From the IMG/VR virus record IMGVR_UViG_3300025133_000506, positions 1 to 27,394 of that record: DNA of 27,394 nucleotides, one strand, 5' to 3'. The stretch is from a virus. The notes below the pieces were generated by a model. It was not told the origin of the DNA. It saw nothing but the letters and a program-made list of their open reading frames with translations, and made no database searches. Below are positions 6,374-12,638 of the stretch, piece by piece. The number at the start of each line of letters is the position of its first letter. Position 1 is the first letter of the stretch. The position numbers were made by a program, and so were the translations under genes.

Positions 6374-6901
6374 TTAATCTCCTACATAATGTTTAACGAA
6401 TCCTTTACTTACTGAATCGTTAAAATTCTTTTCAAGATTATTTGTATTATTAGCTGATGTTATATAATCATGTTTAAAGAACACATCTTTACCGTTCTTA
6501 TTTGTATGAGGTGTTTTATAGCTAATATATGATATTTTAGCACCAACCATATCTTCAGCAGTATTTTTAGGGAATCCTGCTTGACTGAAATGTACTTTTT
6601 CATTCTTAAAGTCTTTAACCATTTCACCGTCTACATTTTCCCATTCTAAATCTATACCGCATGCTTTAACTGCTTGTATAGGTTTAAATGCAGTACTTTT
6701 GCTAGTTACAATATCATCATCATCTTTTCTATATGAGCCTTTAATACTTAAAACAACATCAAAATCAAGACCTTCTACATCAACTACTAAATCTACAACA
6801 ATATCAGAATCCCACTTTGTGCCTGATTTGCTTGTAAATTCTTTTTCATATTCTATACTAGCCTCTTTAACTGTTCCTGTATTTACGAAATAATTTGGCA
6901 T
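6374..6901 (-). CDS. Possible ssDNA-binding protein (position-based)
   Basis: This 175-aa protein has an excellent RBS (AGGAGG 4 nt upstream of ATG). It looks rich in beta strands (DSDIVVDLVVDVEGLDFDVVL) and is acidic, with an alpha segment AFKPIQAVKACGIDLEW. It directly follows the ERF annealing gene, where phages commonly encode an SSB. I recognise no OB-fold signature, so the SSB call is inference from position, size and composition only. Confidence 0.5.
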   Translation of the reverse strand: MPNYFVNTGTVKEASIEYEKEFTSKSGTKWDSDIVVDLVVDVEGLDFDVVLSIKGSYRKDDDDIVTSKSTAFKPIQAVKACGIDLEWENVDGEMVKDFKNEKVHFSQAGFPKNTAEDMVGAKISYISYKTPHTNKNGKDVFFKHDYITSANNTNNLEKNFNDSVSKGFVKHYVGD

Positions 6902-7375
6902 TTAACCTCCTATGGTTGCCTTTTTATTATTATTAGATGCACCATTTTGTGCGTCTATTTCCATTATTGCTTCTTGAACTGAATCATCAATTGCAAATAA
7001 GCCATTCATTGCATATTTTCTAGCATATGAGCTAGCACTACCTGTCACTTGTGCTGTATCCATACCTTTTTTATTCATAGATATTCCTGCACAACCTTTA
7101 GTTTCTATTCTTTCATTTTTCCAATGAAACGCAACTGTTGATTTTACATATAAATATGAACCATCCATTCCAAGATGGTCTGGTTCAATTTCATCAGACA
7201 TAGTTACATAGCAATTACCAATTTCTTTCATTATTGGTTTTAAGCTCTCAACTATGCTTTCAAGATTTCGATACTTAAACCCTCCAAACTTATTTACTAA
7301 GTTCTTAGGTGCTTTAAGTTCAGTTTGTATATGATTCATAACATCATTGATGTTTTCAAATTTAGGTTTAGCCAT
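6902..7375 (-). CDS. erf: ERF-family single-strand annealing protein
   Basis: This 157-aa protein has the ERF hallmarks. The N-terminal helix carries the FKYRNLESI segment (residues about 29-38). The core includes MDTAQVTGSASSYARKYA followed by MNGLFAID (about 104-131), corresponding to the conserved SYxRRYxLxxLFxI region. ERF proteins such as P22 Erf form rings on ssDNA and anneal complementary strands, allowing recombination and genome circularisation. The C-terminus is Asn-rich. The upstream Cas4-like nuclease could provide resected ends. The start overlaps the stop of the DUF932-like gene (TAATG). Confidence 0.88.
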   Translation of the reverse strand: MAKPKFENINDVMNHIQTELKAPKNLVNKFGGFKYRNLESIVESLKPIMKEIGNCYVTMSDEIEPDHLGMDGSYLYVKSTVAFHWKNERIETKGCAGISMNKKGMDTAQVTGSASSYARKYAMNGLFAIDDSVQEAIMEIDAQNGASNNNKKATIGG

Positions 7376-8193
7376 TAAGCCTCAGCCCCTTCTTTTATGT
7401 TTACAAAATCACTTACTCTAGCTGGTGTAAGCATATTATGTAATTGTATATGCTTATTCATTATTTTATCAGGCTTTGTAGTCTTTAATGCATGATTAGC
7501 ACAATTATATAGAGACCATTTATTCCTGTCATCAAATTCCTTGTAAGTAGGATTCTTCCATTGCCTTACAGCTTCTGTAAACTGACTGCTGTTAAGAATA
7601 CCATTACCATACATTTGACCTAAATATCCAAACCCAGAGTTATTAGTTACATCTATTCTTCTCATAGTTTTAATATCTTCATCTACTGTATCCCATGTAT
7701 TTTCACAAGTCTCAGATAAATCCCACATTAATTTCATTACTAAGTCTTGTAATACATTTTTAGTATGTTTTCTTAATGTTGTTATATCTCCTGTGAACAT
7801 CATATTATCACATACTAATACAGATGCTCCAAAGCACCAACCTACAGACATAGATTTATCATAACTATTTCTAAATCCAATACTGCGTCTTACAGGGTTT
7901 GATTCTTCTATATCTGATTTTTTGATATAATTATGTATTCCAAAGAACTTGCCTGCTGGTCCATCATATATAATTTCACCCTCTTCATCTCTGCAAATTC
8001 CTTTATTTATAGAATATTGAGAGTTTACAAATTCATAATCAGGTAATTGCTTAACTACTTGCTTATTTATATTTAATATTATATCTTCATGTCTTACTGG
8101 TTTATATGTATTTGTTTCTGGTGGTGTATCTAATTCCAATAAATCGTTAAAACTTACAGGTATACTACCACGCTGTCGCATTAAATTGCTCAT
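7375..8193 (-). CDS. DUF932-like phage protein
   Basis: The 272-aa frame from ATG 8193 is preferred because AAAGG sits 7 nt upstream and the sequence further up encodes a zinc-ribbon ORF in another frame; a longer frame to 8238 has a poor RBS. Features include GICRDEEGEIIYDGPAGKFFGIHN, SVGWCFGASVLVCDNMMFTGD and RKHTKN, resembling the DUF932 / phage-plasmid protein family often found with recombination genes. The biochemical role of this family is not established. The gene lies between the zinc-ribbon cluster and erf. Confidence 0.65.
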   Translation of the reverse strand: MSNLMRQRGSIPVSFNDLLELDTPPETNTYKPVRHEDIILNINKQVVKQLPDYEFVNSQYSINKGICRDEEGEIIYDGPAGKFFGIHNYIKKSDIEESNPVRRSIGFRNSYDKSMSVGWCFGASVLVCDNMMFTGDITTLRKHTKNVLQDLVMKLMWDLSETCENTWDTVDEDIKTMRRIDVTNNSGFGYLGQMYGNGILNSSQFTEAVRQWKNPTYKEFDDRNKWSLYNCANHALKTTKPDKIMNKHIQLHNMLTPARVSDFVNIKEGAEA

Positions 8194-8338
8194 GCTTTTT
8201 CCTTTTATTATTGATATTGCAGGGGTTACATTTCCCATTGCTTTTTATATACAATACATTGTAATAGTTATTACAATTCTTAGTTTCACAAGTTATATGA
8301 TTTTCTGACGGTTTAACTGTGTGATTTTTTGCTTTCAT
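8165..8338 (-). CDS. Zinc-ribbon miniprotein (overlapped, missed by length filters)
   Basis: This 57-aa ORF starts at ATG 8338 with an AAAGGA Shine-Dalgarno about 9 nt upstream, inside the 3' end of the preceding zinc-ribbon gene (26-nt overlap). It has two Cys knuckles: HITCETKNC (C-x4-C) and GKCNPC (C-x2-C), followed by a very basic tail (NINNKRKKHEQ). Its 3' end overlaps the DUF932-like gene start by 29 nt. A nucleic-acid-binding zinc ribbon is plausible. Confidence 0.65.
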   Translation of the reverse strand: MKAKNHTVKPSENHITCETKNCNNYYNVLYIKSNGKCNPCNINNKRKKHEQFNATAW

Positions 8339-8462
8339 ACTTCTTTTCCTTTATATAACAATATGCACAGTAAAGCTTTTTATCTTTTATAACTAGAGCT
8401 TTTTTTTCTTTACATAGTTGACATTTTTGAGCAGGTTTATCAAAACTACCACTAATCATCAT
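8313..8462 (-). CDS. Zinc-ribbon miniprotein
   Basis: The start at 8462 (MMISGSFDKP) is chosen because AGGAG lies 5 nt upstream; the longer open frame to 8594 is a shadow of the neighbouring gene. The 49-aa product has two C-x2-C knuckles (KCQLCKE and LYCAYCY) spaced 14 residues apart, the classic zinc-ribbon layout, and a Lys/Ser-rich basic tail. It overlaps both neighbours by 11 and 26 nt. Confidence 0.7.
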   Translation of the reverse strand: MMISGSFDKPAQKCQLCKEKKALVIKDKKLYCAYCYIKEKKYESKKSHS

Positions 8463-8616
8463 CTTCTCTCCTGTCGTGCTCTGGTTCAAGGTTTGCTCTA
8501 CAATCATCACAAACATAATTGTAATCTCCACCATCTTCTGAGCAGTATATACAATATGATTTAGTATCGTTTGGATTCTCACTTGGAGGGTCAAACATTT
8601 CTATTATATTTCCCAT
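8452..8616 (-). CDS. Acidic zinc-ribbon miniprotein
   Basis: ATG 8616 overlaps the upstream stop (TAATG), which selects this start over a longer in-frame one. The 54-aa product carries C-x2-C knuckles SYCIYCS and VCDDCRA spaced 11 residues apart. Unlike its basic neighbours it is strongly acidic (EPEHDRREDDD at the C-terminus). That favours a protein-binding rather than a DNA-binding role, though this is inference. Confidence 0.7.
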   Translation of the reverse strand: MGNIIEMFDPPSENPNDTKSYCIYCSEDGGDYNYVCDDCRANLEPEHDRREDDD

Positions 8617-8891
8617 TATAAATACACTACCTTTTCTGTTTTTCCTTCGCATTTTTGACAAGTTTTCACTTTTTGCATGCGAGGCATTTCCATATAATAC
8701 ATTACTTTTCTACCCCAACTGTCAAAGCTATAAACATTATTGCATTTATCACATAGCCATAATGTATTTGTAGCTATTCTAGGGCTAGGTACCTTATTAC
8801 GCTCATATATATATGGTAAATACCAAGCATTAAAGGTCATTTTTTTCCAATATTCAGCGTCATATTTACGAGGTTTTGTTTTTTTAGCCAT
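8616..8891 (-). CDS. Zinc-ribbon protein
   Basis: This 91-aa protein has a basic N-terminus (MAKKTKPRKYDAEYWKKM), an aromatic middle and two C-x2-C knuckles (LCDKCN and TCQKCEG) separated by about 27 residues. It is the first of four tandem overlapping zinc-ribbon genes. The pattern is compatible with nucleic-acid binding or with subunits that remodel a host complex. No specific family is recognised. Confidence 0.7.
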   Translation of the reverse strand: MAKKTKPRKYDAEYWKKMTFNAWYLPYIYERNKVPSPRIATNTLWLCDKCNNVYSFDSWGRKVMYYMEMPRMQKVKTCQKCEGKTEKVVYL

Positions 8892-8909
8892 ATGTATCCT
8901 TGTTGAAAT

Positions 8910-8948
8910 ATAGGGGCAACTTACTTTTCAGTCTTAAGCTACCCCTAT
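8910..8948 (-). terminator. Hairpin after the 8963-9253 gene
   Basis: ATAGGGG (8910-8916) pairs with CCCCTAT (8942-8948) across a 25-nt loop. On the minus strand it follows the stop of 8963-9253 and is followed by a short ATATTTC stretch, so it is at best a weak intrinsic terminator before the zinc-ribbon operon. Confidence 0.45.
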
Positions 8949-8962
8949 TATGAGCGGAGGTA

Positions 8963-9253
8963 TTAAGCCACTCTGTTAGTTCTTAATAAGGATTGTGCGT
9001 AACTCATCCTGCTAACCTCCTTTTGTTCTTCAGGAGAATACCTGTTAGCTTTTACATTGTTGTAACTTTCTGAGTTACGAACTTTTTGAATAAACTGAAT
9101 TAACATTCTTTTATTCATCAGTCTTAAATCTTCATAATTAGATTTTAAAGACTTTACTGGTACTGTACCATATTTATTTACATGAGCTATTTCACCTACA
9201 GTCTCTATAAGCTCATTGTTGAAACCTACTGATTCAAATGTGGCTGTTGCCAT
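8963..9253 (-). CDS. Hypothetical phage protein
   Basis: This 96-aa protein has a strong AGGAGG Shine-Dalgarno 5 nt before ATG. The sequence is mainly helical with a basic central region (LKSNYEDLRLMNKRMLIQFIQ) and a C-terminal SYAQSLLRTNR. It is a single gene flanked by hairpins at 8910-8948 and by the 9269-9481 gene. No family is recognised. Confidence 0.6.
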   Translation of the reverse strand: MATATFESVGFNNELIETVGEIAHVNKYGTVPVKSLKSNYEDLRLMNKRMLIQFIQKVRNSESYNNVKANRYSPEEQKEVSRMSYAQSLLRTNRVA

Positions 9254-9268
9254 AATACCTCCTTTTAT

Positions 9269-9481
9269 TTATATTCTTATTTCACAATCAGGTATTCTTT
9301 TTAAGACCCTGATATATAGGTTTAATTCCTTTTCAGGAACTTGTAAATCATAAACTCTTTCTTTTCCTACTAAAATGGTAATATCTACTTTTTTAGTAAA
9401 TTTATCTTTTATATTTATTGCATTTTTACCTAAGAATGACATGTCTTTTAATGCTCTTAGCGTATTTATTATTTTTCTCAT
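9269..9481 (-). CDS. Hypothetical protein in an array-like cassette
   Basis: ATG 9481 is chosen because AAGGA lies 5 nt upstream; a longer frame would start at TTG inside the promoter-like element. The 70-aa product starts MRKIINTLRALKDMSF, followed by beta-strand-like segments (VDITILVGKERVYDLQV) and LYIRVLKRIPDCEIRI. The gene follows a divergent copy of the cassette-array element (9499-9515) and a terminator hairpin, so it has the same cassette layout. Confidence 0.6.
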   Translation of the reverse strand: MRKIINTLRALKDMSFLGKNAINIKDKFTKKVDITILVGKERVYDLQVPEKELNLYIRVLKRIPDCEIRI

Positions 9482-9498
9482 AAATTCCTTAATAATAA

Positions 9499-9515
9499 TT
9501 GTCAAAATAGGGTAA
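9499..9515 (-). promoter_or_regulatory. Divergent copy of the cassette-array promoter-like element
   Basis: The minus strand reads TTACCCTATTTTGACAA, 13 of 17 positions identical to the best copies. It lies between a terminator hairpin (9515-9538) and the SD of the 9269-9481 gene, the same arrangement as in the main array. Confidence 0.5.
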
Positions 9516-9538
9516 AGGGGAGTAAATAACCCCCCCTT
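9515..9538 (-). terminator. Intrinsic-type terminator after 9550-9981
   Basis: AAGGGG (9515-9520) pairs with CCCCTT (9533-9538) on a 12-nt loop. It is positioned just after the stop of 9550-9981 and runs into the TTTACC of the next promoter-like element. Confidence 0.6.
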
Positions 9539-9549
9539 AATTTACCTTA

Positions 9550-9981
9550 TTAATCAATATCGTAAAAGCCTTGTTTTGCGAATTTATACCATTGATTAGC
9601 CATATGTAATTTTCTTACTAATAATGAACATTCTCTTATATCTTCAGGGTTATCTGAATTAATATATTTAATTAAACTATCTGTTAGAATCTCTAATATT
9701 GCTTGATGTACTTTTTCAATTGTACTGTATTCCGATGTTTCACCATCACCACTATTATATTCATAAAAGTAAGATGATTTATTTAAAGTACCATTATCAA
9801 AATCAACTTCACCGTTACCAAGCATTTCCTTAGCGTCATCTTCGTCATCAGCTCCATATATATCTACATTGTAGTCGTAATTATATTTTAATTTAAACCC
9901 TAATAATTCGGGTATTCCTTCACAATTTTCTTTAGTAGCATTCTCTCTAATACTTATACTTCTATCAATAATTGTATCCAT
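9550..9981 (-). CDS. Acidic hypothetical protein
   Basis: This 143-aa protein has about 30 Asp/Glu against 14 Lys/Arg. The acidic residues are concentrated in DIYGADDEDDAKEMLGNGEV and an aromatic/acidic SSYFYEYNSGDGE stretch. The C-terminal third is helical (TIEKVHQAILEILTDSLIKY). The start overlaps the stop of the upstream zinc-knuckle ORF (TAATG). It could be a DNA-mimic or a host-protein inhibitor, but nothing beyond composition supports that. Confidence 0.6.
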   Translation of the reverse strand: MDTIIDRSISIRENATKENCEGIPELLGFKLKYNYDYNVDIYGADDEDDAKEMLGNGEVDFDNGTLNKSSYFYEYNSGDGETSEYSTIEKVHQAILEILTDSLIKYINSDNPEDIRECSLLVRKLHMANQWYKFAKQGFYDID

Positions 9982-10121
9982 TATTTTACCTTTTTATTTT
10001 TAATTGTTTTTTCACCTCTTGCTATTACTTCGGTTTTACATCTTTTACACATTCTTTTATGGTTTTTAATTCCCCATAACTTTGCACATTTACATCTTAT
10101 ATGTTTTTCTATATTTATCAT
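9981..10121 (-). CDS. Tiny basic zinc-knuckle protein
   Basis: This 46-aa ORF is coupled to the next gene by a TAATG overlap and overlaps the end of the Cas4-like nuclease gene by 32 nt. Cysteines are arranged as C-x-C (HIRCKCAK) and C-x2-C (MCKRCKT). About one third of the residues are Lys or Arg (NHKRMCKRCK, KTIKNKKVK), fitting nucleic-acid binding. The small size and overlap make it easily missed. Confidence 0.6.
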   Translation of the reverse strand: MINIEKHIRCKCAKLWGIKNHKRMCKRCKTEVIARGEKTIKNKKVK

Positions 10122-10950
10122 ACCACTCCGTTACCATTTTTTTATATTCTTTTTCAAATTTCTCTCTTTTATCTTCAAAGATTTTTATATATTTATTCCA
10201 ATCTTTTTTGTTTGTATCTTGCATATCTTCTGTTTTCATACATAAATCCTTCCAATTGCAATAACTACACTCCCAAGAGGCAAATGGAGAAATTTCATTT
10301 ATTTCAGGGAGCTTTTCTGTTCCTAATTTTTGTATTTCCCAATAAAGTTTAGCCATTTCTATAGCTTTAATAGGTACTTCATACTCATTCATTAGACCTT
10401 TTTCTTTATTAAAGAACACTAAAATCATTTTATCTAACCTACCGTACTTTTTTAGAACACCTATACCGTAAGTAGCAAGCTGTAAATCATAAGAGATAGA
10501 CCTATTTTCTATTATATCTCCTTTAAGCTTGCCAAATAACTGAGTATATTTCCAGCTTGTACAGGTCTTGAAATCATAAAGATATACTTTATCATCAGGA
10601 GTAGTAATTATAGCGTCAGCGAAGCCTCTAACGCCTAATTTTTCCATAACAAACTCTTCTTCAATACTGATATGTTTAATTTTATCAACAAAATTAGGAT
10701 TGCTATTAGTTATTGCATTTACTAATGCTTTTTCCATATCATCATGAAAAATTGTACCTGTTCTCATGTTTCTAATAGCATCATTTGAGGTAGGATTAGT
10801 TTCTTCATATTCATTAATTTTAAAGAATCTTTTTCTTGTGCAAGAATAGGAAGAGCTAGCACCAAAATACTTTTCTTTACCAACATATCTTTCTTGTTTA
10901 TTGGTTTCGTTGCATAGCTCTATCCAATTATCATATATATCTTTAATCAT
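10090..10950 (-). CDS. Cas4/RecB-like Fe-S nuclease
   Basis: This 286-aa PD-(D/E)XK nuclease has a probable 4Fe-4S cluster. C37 (SYSCTRKRFF) and C228, C231 and C237 (CSYCNWKDLC) give the one-plus-three cysteine pattern of Cas4/AddB-type enzymes. Active-site residues are H69 (GTIFHDDME), D112 (RGFADAI), D126 and K128 (YDFKT), and Q157 (YDLQLATYG, QhXXY-like). Such enzymes resect DNA ends 5'-3'. With the ERF annealing protein this would make a phage recombination pair. No Cas1/Cas2 or CRISPR array is present, so a CRISPR role is not suggested. Confidence 0.85.
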   Translation of the reverse strand: MIKDIYDNWIELCNETNKQERYVGKEKYFGASSSYSCTRKRFFKINEYEETNPTSNDAIRNMRTGTIFHDDMEKALVNAITNSNPNFVDKIKHISIEEEFVMEKLGVRGFADAIITTPDDKVYLYDFKTCTSWKYTQLFGKLKGDIIENRSISYDLQLATYGIGVLKKYGRLDKMILVFFNKEKGLMNEYEVPIKAIEMAKLYWEIQKLGTEKLPEINEISPFASWECSYCNWKDLCMKTEDMQDTNKKDWNKYIKIFEDKREKFEKEYKKMVTEWYDKYRKTYKM

Positions 10951-10952
10951 AA

Positions 10953-11120
10953 CTACTTTTCTTCCTCCTTATCCTCATGAGGATGTGTTCCTGTATGCTT
11001 TTGCAAGTTATGAATATTTAAAGCTTGTCGCATTACTATATCTTCAAGAACAACAACTTTTTCTTTAAGAATTAAGATTTGTTTAGTAGTTTCTTTGTTA
11101 AATTCGCCTAATTCGTACAT
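10953..11120 (-). CDS. Small coiled-coil protein
   Basis: This 55-aa ORF from ATG 11120 overlaps the end of the 73-aa gene by 13 nt and ends 2 nt before the nuclease gene. It is a single long helix with heptad-like hydrophobics (ETTKQILILKEKVVVLEDIV) and a His-rich then acidic tail (THPHEDKEEEK). The tail region carries AAGGAGG, which serves as the ribosome site for the nuclease gene. Confidence 0.55.
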   Translation of the reverse strand: MYELGEFNKETTKQILILKEKVVVLEDIVMRQALNIHNLQKHTGTHPHEDKEEEK

Positions 11121-11329
11121 TGTACTCCTTCAAATTCATCTAGTATTTTATTTAAATCATTTTCAGTAAGATGGCTAAATTGATGATTATGATATTTAGG
11201 GTGGTCTGCCTCAAAATATGTATCACCGCCACTACCATCGTTCCAAATACTGCCTTTATCGGTTATAGCCTCGTAGCCTAACCCTCTTCTGGTTTTAAAG
11301 TACCTTATACTTTTTACTTTTAGTTTCAT
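11108..11329 (-). CDS. Hypothetical protein, first gene of the recombination operon
   Basis: This 73-aa protein has AAGGAGG 5 nt upstream of ATG. The beta-rich, glycine-containing N-terminal half (RRGLGYEAITDKGSIWNDGS) is followed by a His/Asp region and an acidic helical C-terminus (ENDLNKILDEFEG). A cassette-array element lies 19 nt upstream (11348-11364), so this is probably the first gene of the transcript into the nuclease and replication genes. Confidence 0.65.
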   Translation of the reverse strand: MKLKVKSIRYFKTRRGLGYEAITDKGSIWNDGSGGDTYFEADHPKYHNHQFSHLTENDLNKILDEFEGVQCTN

Positions 11330-11347
11330 TCAACCTCCTTTATAATA

Positions 11348-11364
11348 GTATCATAAAAAGGTAA
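11348..11364 (-). promoter_or_regulatory. Cassette-array promoter-like element (copy nearest the replication block)
   Basis: The minus strand reads TTACCTTTTTATGATAC. It lies between a terminator stem with five T residues (11363-11376) and the SD of 11108-11329. Positions ACC and TATGATA are conserved with the other copies. Confidence 0.65.
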
Positions 11365-11367
11365 AAA

Positions 11368-11431
11368 GAGAAATAGGATAACGGTTTCCTTTATGTTATC
11401 GTTAACGGCATGCCTGCATACACTATTTCTC
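11368..11431 (-). terminator. Terminal stem of the large RNA
   Basis: GAGAAATAG (11368-11376) pairs with CTATTTCTC (11423-11431). Five Ts follow on the minus strand and merge with the next promoter-like element. Inside is a second stem, GATAAC (11377-11382) with GTTATC (11395-11400). Confidence 0.6.
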
Positions 11432-11854
11432 TATTACCGTTTACATAATTATAAACAATCAACACAAATTATCGCAATAATATGTGCTGTCCCTGCCTAT
11501 TCAGCATGGTTAGATTGCTTATAATTACTAAGAGTGAGTGCATCTCTTACCCTTAATCATATTTATGGGTTTATTTCAGTTCACCGAAACCATAAATCTA
11601 CAATTAAGGTCAAGCCCCTCTATAAGGCTTATGGCTTACTTCGCCTTTTGCCTCGCAAAGCAACGAGGGTTCTGCATATAGGTAGCTATAATGAGAAGTA
11701 TTAACTTTCTGATATATAACATTTATCACCTAAATTTATCAGTGTGTGATTTATCGGACACTCTTCATACACATAGTTTATTGATGGGTATCGCACTGAT
11801 ATTTATAAGCTGTTATGGTGACCCAACACTTAGCTGACTGCCAATATTCAGCAC
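11368..11854 (-). ncRNA. Candidate ~490-nt structured non-coding RNA
   Basis: No plausible ORF exists here, but paired segments are dense. Stems include TATCAGTG/CACTGATA (11737-11744/11794-11801), CCTCG/CGAGG (11651-11668), a nested hairpin CCTTAAT+ATTTATGG / CCATAAAT+ATTAAGG (11551-11609), TAAGAG/CTCTTA (11529-11549) and CACA-ATTAT/ATAAT-TGTG with a 4-nt loop (11463-11486). A 9-bp terminal stem GAGAAATAG/CTATTTCTC (11368-11376/11423-11431) encloses GATAAC/GTTATC. Five Ts follow on the minus strand, so the RNA ends in an intrinsic terminator. It is the 3' part of the transcript from 12298. Size and context recall large phage RNAs such as GOLLD or ROOL, but I cannot assign a family. Confidence 0.65.
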
Positions 11855-12058
11855 TTATTTTAGATAACTGTACCAGCCTCTTTCAAAGTTTTTAACTATT
11901 TCGCTAAATAATTTAGACGAGTAGTATCCTGCTTTATTAGAGACATTATTTCTAAACTGAGTAAGTCTAGTAGATAATTTTTTCTCTTCTTGCACTTGAT
12001 TGTGCACCTCATTGAACATATTATCTATATCTTCTTCTGTTAAACTAGATGTATCCAT
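11855..12058 (-). CDS. Hypothetical small protein
   Basis: This 67-aa protein is translationally coupled to the upstream gene (TAATG at 12058). An acidic N-terminal helix (SSLTEEDIDNMFNEVHNQVQ) is followed by a basic, aromatic C-terminal part (KNFERGWYSYLK). It is in the same cassette as 12058-12258 and is followed directly by the large structured RNA region. No family is recognised. Confidence 0.6.
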   Translation of the reverse strand: MDTSSLTEEDIDNMFNEVHNQVQEEKKLSTRLTQFRNNVSNKAGYYSSKLFSEIVKNFERGWYSYLK

Positions 12059-12258
12059 TACTGCCTTTCTTTTTCGTTTTCTACTAATTGCTCTATTTGT
12101 TGTACAACTTTTGGAGCCTCTTTAATCATAGCGTCTCCAAATGCTGACATAGTTTCTCCAAGTTTATCAATTTGATATTCTTGAAATCTTATTAGAGCGT
12201 TAAAAATAGAGTTTTCAAATGATTTAAAATCATCTTTTGTTGGTTGAAAATTATTCAT
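12058..12258 (-). CDS. Hypothetical small helical protein
   Basis: This 66-aa protein has AAAGGA 8 nt before ATG and a cassette element 23 nt upstream (12282-12298). The sequence is helical throughout with an amphipathic pattern (FENSIFNALIRFQEYQIDKL) and a charged end (EQLVENEKERQ). It is the first gene of a two-gene cassette. No function is recognised. Confidence 0.6.
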   Translation of the reverse strand: MNNFQPTKDDFKSFENSIFNALIRFQEYQIDKLGETMSAFGDAMIKEAPKVVQQIEQLVENEKERQ

Positions 12259-12281
12259 TAGTTATTCCTTTAATTATAGTA

Positions 12282-12298
12282 ATATCATAATAAGGTAA
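12282..12298 (-). promoter_or_regulatory. Cassette-array promoter-like element
   Basis: The minus strand reads TTACCTTATTATGATAT; it drives the 12258/12058 gene pair and the large RNA region. It belongs to the ACCTT subtype shared by the copies at 11348, 12397 and 12639. Confidence 0.7.
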
Positions 12299-12327
12299 AA
12301 AGAAGTATTATTACCTTGATATTACTT

Positions 12328-12395
12328 AAAAAAAACTACTACTACAATGTGTATTTACACTTAATCGTAGTAGTAGTATTAACAAGGAGAAAATT
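12328..12395 (-). ncRNA. Gene-less mini-cassette: leader plus terminator hairpin
   Basis: A promoter-like element (12397-12413) is followed, after an SD-like TCTCCTTG leader, by an 11-bp perfect hairpin: ACTACTACTAC (12335-12345) with GTAGTAGTAGT (12367-12377), containing an inner GTGT/ACAC stem. Seven to eight Ts follow on the minus strand. The predicted transcript is only about 60-70 nt with no ORF. It could be a small RNA, an insulating terminator, or a cassette that lost its gene. Confidence 0.5.
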
Positions 12396-12396
12396 A

Positions 12397-12413
12397 ATAT
12401 CATAATAAGGTAA
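12397..12413 (-). promoter_or_regulatory. Cassette-array promoter-like element
   Basis: The minus strand reads TTACCTTATTATGATAT, ahead of the 12328-12395 hairpin cassette. It directly follows the GGGGG/CCCCC terminator of the 12414-12638 cassette. Confidence 0.7.
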
Positions 12414-12433
12414 AGGGGGAATAAATCCCCCTT
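12413..12433 (-). terminator. Terminator of the 12414-12638 RNA cassette
   Basis: AAGGGGG (12413-12419) pairs with CCCCCTT (12427-12433) around a 7-nt AT loop. The stem's end overlaps the next promoter-like element. Confidence 0.65.
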
Positions 12434-12638
12434 ACCTATAGCAGTTGTTTGAAAGATTCATTCCAATGACATGCTTAGGTCATCCATGGTAAGTTGATAA
12501 GTCTTGACCATGATAACTAGGAACATTCTCCTAGTGCTTACTACTGTTGCCTTTTGTTGACATACGATTATCAGTCGTCAATAGCGTCCATTTTTACCTT
12601 TATTAAGGATTTAATTCTTTACTTTAGTAGTAGTATAA
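12414..12638 (-). ncRNA. Candidate ~220-nt structured RNA cassette
   Basis: This stretch lies between two promoter-like elements and ends in a GC-rich terminator, with no ORF longer than about 22 codons. Paired segments include ACTAGGA/TCCTAGT with a 6-nt loop (12516-12535), GGTCA/TGACC (12478-12509) and TTGAC/GTCAA (around 12558-12580). A tiny ORF inside has its SD-like AGGAG buried in the ACTAGGA hairpin. I favour an ncRNA over a peptide, but either is possible. Confidence 0.5.

Noticed and set aside
7375-8238. Longer DUF932-like start at 8238
   Set aside because: The extra 15 codons lie in the frame-overlapping zinc-ribbon gene and have no good SD, while 8193 has AAAGG at proper spacing.
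11368-11854. tRNA or tmRNA genes inside the large RNA region
   Set aside because: I searched for T-loop (GTTCGAATC-like) and acceptor pairs on both strands and found no cloverleaf.
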